NCBI GenBank assembly: GCA_964502735.1
Contig: CAZCYD010000045.1
Coordinates: forward strand, 1 to 26,128
Direction: 5' to 3'
Length of the DNA: 26,128 nucleotides
From: JACKAN01 sp964502735
Lineage (GTDB): Bacteria > Bdellovibrionota > Bdellovibrionia > Bdellovibrionales > UBA1609
The notes under the pieces: generated by a model
What the model was told of the DNA's origin: nothing
Seen by the model: only the letters and a program-made list of their open reading frames with translations
Databases searched by the model: none
Shown: positions 7,831 to 14,539 of the stretch, one piece after another
Numbering within the stretch: the first letter of the stretch is position 1
How the letters are laid out: the number at the start of each line of letters is the position of its first letter
Program-made: the position numbers and the translations under genes

Positions 7831-8774
7831 TCACTTTAAGATTCTGACAACTGTAAGATCTTGATCTTCTTGTTTATCTAAATTCTGGCTGGAATTTTGA
7901 TCAAAACTTTGATTGAGCCTCTGGCTGGGAACTTGATTGGGAGTTTGGCTGGGAACTTGGTTGGGAGTTTGATTGTATGATGGATTCGTGTTTAGGTTTT
8001 NNNNNNNNNNNNNNNNNNNNNNNNNNNNNNNNNNNNNNNNNNNNNNNNNNNNNNNNNNNNNNNNNNNNNNNNNNNNNNNNNNNNNNNNNNNNNNNNNNNN
8101 TGGCTGGGAACTTGGTTGGGAGTTTGATTGTATGATGGATTCGTGTTTAGGTTTTCTTCCAAAATCTCTGTTTGAAGACTCTCGTCCTGCAGGGTAATTT
8201 CCGAAGCCCTCTCAAAGGCGGGAACGACTAAGGATTGAATTGTAAAAAACGGTACGGGGTCCGTCCCAAACATTAGCGCACCCAACACCTCTTTTGTGGT
8301 TAAGTCACGAGCCTCAACAATAACGTCCCATTTAAAGGACTTTACATCTTGAGCCCTTATATCTTCAGCTCTCATGTCTTCACTATTTGCATATTCACTA
8401 TTTGCATATTCACTGTCTACGTATTCACAATGACGGTCCTGATGGTTGTCAATTTTAACAGAAAGGTAAATTCCTGGCTCGTCATTTTGCCCCTGAGCTA
8501 GCCAGGTTTTTGTTCCACATTCGCCCATGGCCTCATCGATAATATCTAGGTCAAAAACAAATTCATCCATTGTTAAAAGTAGTTTGAGGTCACCAGTTGA
8601 GTCATTGCGCTTTAATTTTAAACTTATTTTTTGAATCTCATCCAAATCGCCATTGGCAGACAAAATTTCAACCTGATCTGATTTGGCTACTGGACGATCC
8701 CACCCAGGAACAACCATAGCTTGAATTTGTGTAGAAAAAACAAAACCTATTAAAATTAAACCCAAAGCTTTCAT
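7831..8774 (-). CDS. secreted protein of unknown function, interrupted by an assembly gap
   Basis: I do not recognise a family. The start ATG at 8772-8774 is fixed by AGGAGGGG just upstream and by a signal peptide MKALGLILIGFVFSTQIQA; longer versions starting upstream would bury it. Residues to about 100 look globular (MVVPGWDRPVAKSDQVEILS, then DEFVFDLDIIDEAMGECG). Then comes a run of six pentapeptides (EYVDS EYANS EYANS EDMRA EDIRA QDVKS) and a second globular part ending VPAFERASEITLQDE. The C-terminus is Asn/Gln/Pro-rich and repetitive (TPNQVPSQ twice). As written, 100 N plus a duplicated 55-bp flank break the frame. Removing 155 bases (the Ns and one copy) gives 789 bases, or 262 codons plus stop, open throughout and ending TVVRILK with TGA at 7831-7833. 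The protein is probably periplasmic or secreted. Confidence 0.7.
7922..7969. repeat. 24-bp tandem repeat encoding TPNQVPSQ
   Basis: Two 24-bp units, 7922-7945 and 7946-7969, differ at one base. On the minus strand each encodes one TPNQVPSQ octapeptide. A third exact copy appears at 8101-8124 on the other side of the N-gap. The true copy number is hidden by the gap. Confidence 0.85.
8001..8100. other. assembly gap of exactly 100 N, flanked by identical 55-bp sequences
   Basis: The 55 bases before the gap (7946-8000) and the 55 after it (8101-8155) are identical. Exactly 100 N is a common placeholder for a gap of unknown size, and 55 is a common k-mer length in de Bruijn assemblers. The simplest reading is two contigs that overlap by one k-mer and were left unmerged. 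Confidence 0.9.
8337..8426. repeat. 15-bp degenerate tandem repeat coding six pentapeptides
   Basis: Two perfect 15-bp units (8381-8395 and 8396-8410, CACTATTTGCATATT) lie inside a row of six units of the same length. They encode EYVDS, EYANS, EYANS, EDMRA, EDIRA and QDVKS on the minus strand. The unit is a multiple of 3, so the frame is kept. Confidence 0.8.
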
Positions 8775-8983
8775 ATCCCCTCCTGTTTTGCCCCTAAAGC
8801 TTGCCCCTAAATTTGACCTCAAACGGACTACCTAACTCAACCTTTAGATTCATTTGATTGCGTCAGATGACTCTTTATAACCACAATTAAAGATTATTAA
8901 AAATTATTTAGATTGAATTATATATATTAAAAATACTGATGCGGACTGGTCCCCAATTGGGACATATTCAGCCAACTTTATAA

Positions 8984-9562
8984 TTAAAACACCCACCCAA
9001 GCGTAAAAGCTACATTAAGCGAGTTTTCCAAGATCTTTTCCAGGCTCTCTTTATGATCCCGGGAAAAAGCACCCTCCTGAAAGGTGACATCGGGCCTCTT
9101 CATCCACATTCGATATCCAATTTCTAATCCTATCGTGAATGAGTCTCCAAAAATGTCATATGACCCAAAAGTGATATTCCCAGCATATCCATCAGATTGC
9201 TTATACTCTCCCTCCATTCCATCTTTTTTAACAATTACAGTTGAATGATTTGAGAAAATGACTGTGCCGCCAATAAAGTATTTTTGCTTACACTTAAAGA
9301 TAAAAAAGCATTTGTCATAAGGTGAATGGAAGTAATAGCGAGAACCCGCCCCTCCTATGAGGCCACTCAAATCTAAACCTGATGTAATATGAACATCTTG
9401 GTTCTTAGATAAGAAATATCTACCGCCAGCACCAATCAGGCCATAGTTTGACTGAAAACCTAGTCCTAAATCAATTCCTAAGTTTTTTTTCCTGCCAACA
9501 CTTGAATTTGCCATATTCAAAAATAACACTTGTATAACTATTAAAATTGAAACTAGTTTCAT
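8984..9562 (-). CDS. predicted small outer-membrane beta-barrel protein
   Basis: A 192-aa exported protein without a family I can name. The N-terminus MKLVSILIVIQVLFLNMANS is a signal peptide. The rest is rich in Gly and aromatic residues arranged in alternating strands (LGIDLGLGFQSNYGLIGAGG, then TSGLDLSGLIGGAGSRYYF, then FTIGLEIGYRMWM) and ends in AFTLGWVF. A terminal Phe after alternating hydrophobics is the usual signal for insertion by the BAM complex. Two cysteines flank CFFIFKCKQ at about residues 84-90 and could form a loop disulfide. The start ATG has AGGAGA seven bases upstream. A hairpin terminator just upstream (9575-9620) separates it from the 9626-10633 gene, so it probably has its own promoter or is reached by read-through. 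The barrel assignment is from composition and pattern only. Confidence 0.65.
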   Translation of the reverse strand: MKLVSILIVIQVLFLNMANSSVGRKKNLGIDLGLGFQSNYGLIGAGGRYFLSKNQDVHITSGLDLSGLIGGAGSRYYFHSPYDKCFFIFKCKQKYFIGGTVIFSNHSTVIVKKDGMEGEYKQSDGYAGNITFGSYDIFGDSFTIGLEIGYRMWMKRPDVTFQEGAFSRDHKESLEKILENSLNVAFTLGWVF

Positions 9563-9574
9563 AAAATATCTCCT

Positions 9575-9620
9575 AAAAAAACTGAGTTAACCCCCTCTTA
9601 AATTTGAAAGAGAGGGGGTT
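9575..9620 (-). terminator. intrinsic terminator downstream of the secreted LHEAVY protein
   Basis: Perfect 10-bp GC-rich arms AACCCCCTCT (9589-9598) and AGAGGGGGTT (9611-9620) with a 12-base loop. Read on the minus strand the hairpin is followed by AACTCAG and seven T residues. The T-tract is seven bases from the stem, further than ideal. It runs straight into the Shine-Dalgarno of the next gene, so partial read-through is possible. Confidence 0.65.
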
Positions 9621-9625
9621 GCTAA

Positions 9626-10633
9626 TTAGGGAACTTCAACTCCGCAGTTTAAGAGACCCTCGGATGTCGAAGTTTTTGGGAATGTGCCTGATGTCCAGCT
9701 GAAGTAATATCTTGGGGTTTGATATCCTTTGATTATATTTCCATGAACATCCTCTATGACCTCCCATTTTTTTCTGACAATTATAAAGTCCTCATCTTCA
9801 AAAAGAGAATTTGCAAACCCAGTTTGCGAAACCTCGTTCCCAATTAGGTCGTCCCCACGCTTAATAGGAAAAGTTTTAGCTTCATTGAAATCAAAGTCTG
9901 AGTCCATGACCTTGAAAGTCTTTTTACTCATTACATAACTTGTGCCAAGAACCTGAAATTGGAGGGTCCAATAATTATTTTTATCCTTAAATGCCCACAT
10001 CCATAATCCGCCGCTCATAGACATGCAGGTTAATTTTTTTTGTGGAAGCTGGTCTTTAATATCTACCCAGCGAGTTGCGGCGTCGAAAATACTGGCCACA
10101 ATGTGCCGAGACTGCCTTGAGTCTGTGGCTCCAACAAGCCTGTTTGATGCGTAAACAGCTTCGTGCAATATCAAAGCGGCTTTCCCCGTCTCACTTAAGT
10201 TGGCCCAAATATCTCCACTAATGAGAATCATTTTGTCATTGTAGTAATTTGCCGCTTGTTCCACGTCACAGCCCTTCGGCGCAATGACTTCAAAGGAGTC
10301 GTCAATTGGCATTAGCAATGTTCCAGGAGGGGTGATTCTCATATTTTTCTGGACTTGTTTTGTATATATCTCTATTAAAGTACGAGAACTTTCTGGAATC
10401 CGATCCAAAGCACTCCTAATCTGATCTGCCATAGGCTCAGCTTTATCTTCAATGTTGAGCCCAAACATAATTCGGCCCTCATATAGGTCTAATAGCTCTG
10501 TTGACTTTATAATACCGGCAGAATCCCGACAGACCACACTTTTGCCACCACCACCATCAACACCACCCACTCTAGCACTAGCCACTCCACTTAAAACTAG
10601 ACCACCCACTAATAAGAACATCTTTATGCCCAT
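9626..10633 (-). CDS. secreted protein with CRDS/LLDLYEG and LHEAVY motifs, Bdellovibrio-type family
   Basis: A 335-aa exported protein of unknown function. The chosen ATG (10631-10633) follows a run of seven G (GGGGGGGATATAT) and starts a signal peptide MGIKMFLLVGGLVLSGVASA. A longer in-frame version from 10690 would place 19 residues before the signal and overlap the promoter. After the cleavage site comes GGVDGGGGKSVVCRDS, then TELLDLYEG, and at about residue 170 GKAALILHEAVYASNRLVG. The sequence HEAVY resembles the first half of an HExxH zinc site but lacks the second His. From memory, secreted proteins with this GGxGG-VVCR, LLDLYE and LHEALY-like pattern occur in several copies in Bdellovibrio-type genomes. 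Their role is not known to me. A C-terminal Trp/Tyr-rich part (WTLQFQVLGTSYVMSKKTF) may be beta-rich. It is divergent from a TIGR02147-type regulator, a likely controller. Confidence 0.72.
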   Translation of the reverse strand: MGIKMFLLVGGLVLSGVASARVGGVDGGGGKSVVCRDSAGIIKSTELLDLYEGRIMFGLNIEDKAEPMADQIRSALDRIPESSRTLIEIYTKQVQKNMRITPPGTLLMPIDDSFEVIAPKGCDVEQAANYYNDKMILISGDIWANLSETGKAALILHEAVYASNRLVGATDSRQSRHIVASIFDAATRWVDIKDQLPQKKLTCMSMSGGLWMWAFKDKNNYWTLQFQVLGTSYVMSKKTFKVMDSDFDFNEAKTFPIKRGDDLIGNEVSQTGFANSLFEDEDFIIVRKKWEVIEDVHGNIIKGYQTPRYYFSWTSGTFPKTSTSEGLLNCGVEVP

Positions 10634-10663
10634 ATATATCCCCCCCTTGTTTTTCTTGAAACC

Positions 10664-10690
10664 ATTATAGAGCGAATACAGTTTCGTCAA
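10664..10690 (-). promoter_or_regulatory. sigma-70-type promoter for the secreted LHEAVY protein
   Basis: On the minus strand TTGACG (10685-10690), a 15-base spacer and a perfect TATAAT (10664-10669). The predicted transcript starts about 25 bases before the ATG at 10633. The spacer is short, but both hexamers are strong. The -35 element is one base from the -35 element of the divergent promoter. Confidence 0.6.
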
Positions 10691-10691
10691 C

Positions 10692-10719
10692 TTGATCCTA
10701 AATATCTACATTTTATAAT
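10692..10719 (+). promoter_or_regulatory. sigma-70-type promoter for the TIGR02147-type regulator
   Basis: TTGATC (10692-10697), a 16-base spacer and a perfect TATAAT (10714-10719). Transcription would start near 10726, just ahead of the inverted repeat at 10732-10761. Confidence 0.6.
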
Positions 10720-10731
10720 TTATTTGTCACA

Positions 10732-10761
10732 GGTAAAGTTAGCAGTTACGCTAACTTTACC
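10732..10761 (+). promoter_or_regulatory. 12-bp perfect inverted repeat, candidate operator or leader hairpin
   Basis: GGTAAAGTTAGC and its exact reverse complement GCTAACTTTACC are separated by AGTTAC. The repeat begins about six bases after the predicted transcription start and ends 22 bases before the ATG at 10784. A DNA-binding dimer here would block the regulator's own promoter (autorepression). As RNA it would be a stable hairpin in the 5' leader. Confidence 0.65.
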
Positions 10762-10783
10762 AAAGCTCATGCAAAGGACACTA

Positions 10784-11590
10784 ATGAATATATTTGATTA
10801 CCATGACTATAAGCTGTGTGTTAACGACTGGATATCTGAACAAAAAAGGGGTGGGCATGGGCAGTTCAGGCAATTATCTCTCCAGTTAAGAATCAACTCC
10901 GTAGTTATGAGTCAGGTCTTTCGAGGAAATCGAGAGCTAACATTAGAGCAAGCTGTGGGGGTAACTAATTATATGAGTTTGACAGAGATGGAACGAGACT
11001 TTTTTTTATTACTCGTCCAAAAAGCCCGAGCAGGGACCCACGAATTACGGCAAATTATTGAAGAGCAAATTGAGACTTTACGCACAGCCTCACAAGCCCT
11101 GAAGAATAGAATTAAGCACCAGAAATTTACAGATGAAGATAAGGCGATATTTTATTCTCAATGGTATTATAGTGCGATTCGTCTGGGGCTTTCTATTCCA
11201 AGTCTTAGCTCAGCAAGCTCAATTGCTGATTATCTAAATCTAGATGAACTACTTGTTGCACGAGTAATAAATTTTCTTTTGAAACACAAGCTAGTCATTG
11301 AGAAAGATGGTCAATTTGATCTGGGCCCACAGGTCACCCATATCGGTCACGATTCTCCCTTAGTGAACAGACACCACTACAACTGGCGACTAAAGAGTTT
11401 GCAAACTATGGAAAAATCAAATGAATTAAATTTGCACTACACTGGCCCAATGGCTCTGTCGCAAGAGGCTTCTAAAAAAATCAGAAAACAAATTCTCGAG
11501 TTTGTCGAAAAATCAACAAAGATAGCTGCAAACTCCCCGTCAGAGACATTACGTTGTCTCAATATAGATTGGTATGATGTGCACAAGTGA
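10784..11590 (+). CDS. TIGR02147 / DUF4423-type putative transcriptional regulator
   Basis: A 268-aa protein matching the pattern of the TIGR02147 family, described mostly from Fibrobacter and Bdellovibrio. The N-terminus MNIFDYHDYKLCVNDWISEQ is the family's usual opening. A helix-turn-helix-like block follows (FRQLSLQLRINSVVMSQVFR, GNRELTLEQAVGVTNYM), then the characteristic EMERDFFLLLVQKARAGT. The second half is a DUF4423-like winged-helix region (WYYSAIRLGLSIPS, then LLVARVINFLLKHKLVIEKD) and ends with ALSQEASKKIRKQILEFVEK. I chose the ATG at 10784 because it has AAAGGA upstream and matches the family start; an in-frame start at 10724 would translate the promoter and palindrome. It is divergent from a secreted protein with shared regulatory DNA, suggesting it controls that gene and itself. 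The ligand is unknown. Confidence 0.8.
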   Translation: MNIFDYHDYKLCVNDWISEQKRGGHGQFRQLSLQLRINSVVMSQVFRGNRELTLEQAVGVTNYMSLTEMERDFFLLLVQKARAGTHELRQIIEEQIETLRTASQALKNRIKHQKFTDEDKAIFYSQWYYSAIRLGLSIPSLSSASSIADYLNLDELLVARVINFLLKHKLVIEKDGQFDLGPQVTHIGHDSPLVNRHHYNWRLKSLQTMEKSNELNLHYTGPMALSQEASKKIRKQILEFVEKSTKIAANSPSETLRCLNIDWYDVHK

Positions 11591-11872
11591 ATCAAATATT
11601 TTTCTGTATACTATTAACCTTTTTAGATTGGTAAATTTATCTACCTGATTTGATAATCTAATTTGTATCTCAATTCGCCGGCTGATCCAATCATCATGTT
11701 TCAATTTCATTGAATCGACTATTTATATCAATAACTACATATTACTTAAAAATGTTTGAACTAAACTGTGTGCATCAGCAGACTGATATACACCAGCTCC
11801 TAATTGGAACGAAATGACTCTCCTGTTATCACCACAATTCAAGGAACCAAAAAGAAGAGCATCAAAATAGGC
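11591..11872. other. intergenic region downstream of the TIGR02147-type gene
   Basis: This stretch of 282 bases contains no gene I can support. It is AT-rich and holds one imperfect hairpin (11768-11793) that may belong to the transposase element. Confidence 0.5.
11768..11793. other. imperfect hairpin, candidate transposon end
   Basis: GTGTGCATCAG and CTGATATACAC pair over 11 positions with one G-T pair and one mismatch, around the loop CAGA, 80 bases beyond the transposase stop. IS200/IS605-type elements carry subterminal hairpins, so this could be one end. The evidence is weak. Confidence 0.3.
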
Positions 11873-12436
11873 TTAAGTACTATTAGGGGTAAAACACAGT
11901 GGTGCAGAATACACATCGAAACCTTCTACGCGAGCCAGCGCCTGTGTGCGGTTTTTATCGAAATACTTTCTTATAACCTGAAAAGGCCTGTACCCAAGAG
12001 CTATAATTTTAGTAAAGGGCCTTGCGTCCCAAAAACTATAGCCCAATTCACTACCTTTTTCGCAATTTAAAATCTTTCTCGGTATAAGCCCCGCAACGGA
12101 TTTTAAAAACCTGATCATATAAATTCGATGTGAACACTTAAATAAAATGTGCAAGTGATTCCCAACATTAACATAGTCCTTGATTTGAACCCCACACTTT
12201 TTGGCAAGACGTCGAACGAGGGCATCGATAGTTTTTTTATTTTTGACGTGCAGAAAAGAACATCTACCCTTAGCTCGGGAAGATTTAAGAATTAAATGTA
12301 TACAGTGCTTTTTCGAAAATGGCCTCTTAACTTTTGGATTACCCTTAAGCGAGGAACCACCAAAAGGTTTTCCTATTTGGGATTTATATTGGGATTTATA
12401 ATTAATAAGATCAAGATTAAATTGGGTGCGAGACAT
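11873..12436 (-). CDS. Y1/HUH-family transposase (REP-associated tyrosine transposase-like)
   Basis: A 187-aa single-strand DNA transposase of the IS200/RAYT superfamily. The opening GGSSLKGNPKVKRPFSKKHC followed by IHLILKSSRAKG is the family N-terminus. The metal-binding HUH motif is in VNVGNHLHILFKC at about residues 98-110 (His-Leu-His). The block IRFLKSVAGLIPRKIL follows. The catalytic tyrosine is probably in the C-terminal helix GYRPFQVIRKYFDKNR (about 155-170), where Tyr156 and Tyr166 are candidates. The enzyme would nick and join single-stranded hairpin ends through a 5'-phosphotyrosine. No partner tnpB is present, so it is more like a domesticated RAYT or a minimal IS200. The start ATG lacks a clear Shine-Dalgarno. 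A 16-bp perfect hairpin lies 108 bp upstream. An intact frame suggests recent or selected activity. Confidence 0.8.
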   Translation of the reverse strand: MSRTQFNLDLINYKSQYKSQIGKPFGGSSLKGNPKVKRPFSKKHCIHLILKSSRAKGRCSFLHVKNKKTIDALVRRLAKKCGVQIKDYVNVGNHLHILFKCSHRIYMIRFLKSVAGLIPRKILNCEKGSELGYSFWDARPFTKIIALGYRPFQVIRKYFDKNRTQALARVEGFDVYSAPLCFTPNST

Positions 12437-12543
12437 AAGGCTGAAGCTATGTCATTTTTTGTTAAATGTCAGGTGATTATTTCTTTTTTGAAAACTTTTT
12501 ATGAATTTGATTTTTATATTTTTGTTAAATAAATAAGGATATT

Positions 12544-12582
12544 TTATAACTAATCATCTTCCCCGCAGATGATTAGTTATAA
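12544..12582. other. 16-bp perfect inverted repeat (hairpin) upstream of the transposase
   Basis: TTATAACTAATCATCT (12544-12559) and its exact reverse complement (12567-12582) surround the loop TCCCCGC. This is the longest perfect hairpin I saw in the window. No T-tract follows on either strand. Position and form suit a transposase-recognised end or a REP-like element; a bidirectional regulatory hairpin is the alternative. Confidence 0.75.
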
Positions 12583-12690
12583 TTCAACCACTCTAACCTT
12601 AGAAACGAGAAAACCGTTCTAATACCTAGATTTAATCCCATACACGAAGCCTAGAATGAATAAATTCGAAGACCTTTTTAGACTGTCCGT

Positions 12691-12850
12691 AGGACTCACT
12701 TGATCTTTACCCCATCGAGTGGACTCCGTGAGGACTCACTTGATCTTCACTCCATCGAGTGGACTCCGTGAGGACTCACCTGATCTTTACCCCATCGAGT
12801 GGACTCCGTGAGGACTCACCTGATCTTCACCCCATCGAGTGGACTCCGTG
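12691..12850. repeat. four 40-bp direct tandem repeats
   Basis: Four exactly contiguous 40-bp units begin at 12691, 12731, 12771 and 12811, each made of AGGACTCAC(T/C), TGATCTT(T/C)AC, (C/T)CCATCGAGT and GGACTCCGTG. Only three positions vary. Units 1 and 3 share TTTAC while 2 and 4 share TTCAC; units 1 and 2 share CACT while 3 and 4 share CACC, which suggests duplication of an 80-bp dimer. There are no spacers, so it is not a CRISPR array. Confidence 0.95.
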
Positions 12851-13034
12851 CTCATGAGGCCAATGCCACTCTTATCTCTGTCTTATCTCCTATTGACTTA
12901 TCGCCTGTACGCTTGAAATCTGTCCACATTATATAGGGGTTAAACAGTAATTATCATCGAGCTATTCAAGGGTGAGAATTAAAAACGATGTACTATCCGA
13001 ACTGATTAGGAAAGATAACTAGCAAAGGATCTGT

Positions 13035-13208
13035 ATGAAAAAAAGAGTTTCTTCCCCCTGCTCGGGCAGATTGCACGCTGCACTTGACCCTTTGCCAAAT
13101 GAAAACTATCCTTCCTGTCAAAATCCTACATCTGTAGCTATAAAAGATTCTTACTATGCAAGACTTTCAACTCCACAGCCTAACTCTTACGACCGAGAAC
13201 ATTTCTAA
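13035..13208 (+). CDS. possible small ORF of 57 aa upstream of the ART-like gene
   Basis: ATG at 13035 has a good Shine-Dalgarno (AAAGGA, five bases away) and opens a 57-codon frame, MKKRVSSPCSGRLHAALDPL to ...NSYDREHF. It overlaps the following gene by 53 bases in a different frame. I recognise no family. It could be a real small protein coupled to the next gene, the original N-terminus of that gene separated by a frameshift, or chance. The downstream gene has no Shine-Dalgarno of its own, which favours coupling. Confidence 0.3.
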   Translation: MKKRVSSPCSGRLHAALDPLPNENYPSCQNPTSVAIKDSYYARLSTPQPNSYDREHF

Positions 13209-13656
13209 GGTTTTTCTGCCTAAGCTACTCGGGCGAGTCTTTCATTTTACAACTTCAATAGGCTGGAAACATATCCAAACGTGCGGATACATCGACTCTA
13301 ACAAGAGCGGAAAACATGGAAACACCTCTATCCACTCAAAAGAGAGTCTGGGTCGACATCTGGGAGCTGTTTGCTTATTTGACTTGAGAGGAAAAGGCGA
13401 AGAAGTCTTGGACAAAAACCTCATCTTTTATGACTACTTCAATCGAAGGTGGGGCCCAGAACCCTCTTATTTTTTATTTCTTGCTGACCAATACCTCTCA
13501 CAAGTCACCACCCTAAGCGAAATCGACAAGTCCCTAAAGGAACAAACTATGTACATACCCAATCTAGAAAGTTGGCATTTAGGTGACCTTCCATTAGATA
13601 GAATTCAAATGGTTTATAAGGTTCAAGTCACCCCCTCCTCCAGATATTCAGTCTGA
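13156..13656 (+). CDS. protein of unknown function with possible ADP-ribosyltransferase-like fold
   Basis: A 166-aa cytoplasmic protein without signal peptide. I cannot assign a family by recognition. The pattern recalls the ART superfamily (DarT/DUF4433, KptA and relatives): GRVFHFTTSIGWKHIQTCGY at residues 26-45 resembles the first strand with a catalytic His-x-Thr (His30-Phe-Thr) followed by a helix and an x-x-Gly-Tyr/Phe turn. YIPNLESWHLGDLPLDRIQM near the C-terminus resembles the strand carrying the catalytic Glu (Glu138), followed by a Pro-Leu-x-x-Ile helix and a final strand (VYKVQV). Tyr45 or Tyr91 could fill the middle position. The start ATG lacks a Shine-Dalgarno, and the frame is closed a few codons upstream. 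It ends ten bases from the stop of the convergent 13666-14100 gene. Treat the fold as a hypothesis. Confidence 0.45.
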   Translation: MQDFQLHSLTLTTENISKVFLPKLLGRVFHFTTSIGWKHIQTCGYIDSNKSGKHGNTSIHSKESLGRHLGAVCLFDLRGKGEEVLDKNLIFYDYFNRRWGPEPSYFLFLADQYLSQVTTLSEIDKSLKEQTMYIPNLESWHLGDLPLDRIQMVYKVQVTPSSRYSV

Positions 13657-13665
13657 CATGGACTG

Positions 13666-14100
13666 TTATTTATTAGTGCTATAGTAGTACTCTACGATTT
13701 TAAGCACATCAGCCTGTAAGTCGCGGCTCTTTTTGGCTTGCACTAGGCATCCACCAGACTCGGCACTCAATGTTGGTGATGTATAAATTCGAGCCGTAAA
13801 AGTCACATCATAGAACGGAACATTAAGGCTCGTTTGATTGTGAACCTTCTTTAAAACATTAACTTCACCGAGGGAACAATTGTCCAGATCGTTAGTTATA
13901 ATAACAGTAACGTCATTAATTTGGTCTTCTCTCAATTGACGAGCCTGAAATTCAAAATCAAAACCTGATTCCTGACCACTGCCTAAGACAATTGAATAAA
14001 AATCTTTATCAGCGCTTAGAAAGTGCCCACCATATGGATACGGCTCACCCATCACACCTATTGAAAATAATAAAATTAAAATGAAATTAGTTATTTTCAT
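13666..14100 (-). CDS. small exported protein of unknown function
   Basis: A 144-aa protein starting with a clear signal peptide (MKITNFILILLFSIGVMGEP), cleaved near residue 18. The mature part is acidic to neutral with alternating polar and hydrophobic stretches (DVTVIITNDLDNCSLGEVNV, then FYDVTFTARIYTS) that suggest a beta-sandwich-like periplasmic domain. There are two cysteines (in DLDNCSLG and SGGCLVQ), possibly a disulfide. I do not recognise a family. The start has AAGAAGAG six bases upstream and a good promoter at 14152-14180. Confidence 0.65.
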   Translation of the reverse strand: MKITNFILILLFSIGVMGEPYPYGGHFLSADKDFYSIVLGSGQESGFDFEFQARQLREDQINDVTVIITNDLDNCSLGEVNVLKKVHNQTSLNVPFYDVTFTARIYTSPTLSAESGGCLVQAKKSRDLQADVLKIVEYYYSTNK

Positions 14101-14151
14101 GAAAACTCTTCTTTTTTTATTTGCTCTTTAGAATTCCTAGCCCTTTTAGGA

Positions 14152-14180
14152 TAAGTAGTTTAGTGGGCCATATCCGTCAA
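14152..14180 (-). promoter_or_regulatory. sigma-70-type promoter for the 13666-14100 gene
   Basis: On the minus strand TTGACG (14175-14180), a 17-base spacer and TACTTA (14152-14157). The predicted leader is about 45 bases, including the Shine-Dalgarno. Confidence 0.5.

Positions 14181-14539
<359 letters not shown>

Larger units (their letters stand above)
12437..13034. other. 598-bp intergenic region with hairpin and 40-bp tandem repeats
   Basis: There is no gene I can support. It contains the 16-bp hairpin at 12544-12582, the four 40-bp repeats at 12691-12850, and ordinary AT-rich sequence up to a small candidate ORF at 13035. The 40-bp unit is not a multiple of 3, and the array is not an open coding repeat. 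Confidence 0.65.

Noticed and set aside
7973..8197. ORF reading through the N-gap on the plus strand
   Set aside because: It depends on unknown bases and opposes a gene with signal peptide and strong ribosome binding site.
8947..8963. GTCCC/GGGAC inverted repeat as terminator after the barrel protein
   Set aside because: The stem is five base pairs and no T-tract follows directly on either strand.
9626..10633. HEAVY as a zinc metallopeptidase HExxH site
   Set aside because: The second His is replaced by Tyr, and no third ligand is evident.
11804..12070. Plus-strand ORF opposite the transposase
   Set aside because: It lies largely over the recognisable HUH transposase on the other strand and has no family features.
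12691..12850. Possible CRISPR array
   Set aside because: The four 40-bp units are directly contiguous with no spacers, and no cas genes are in the window.
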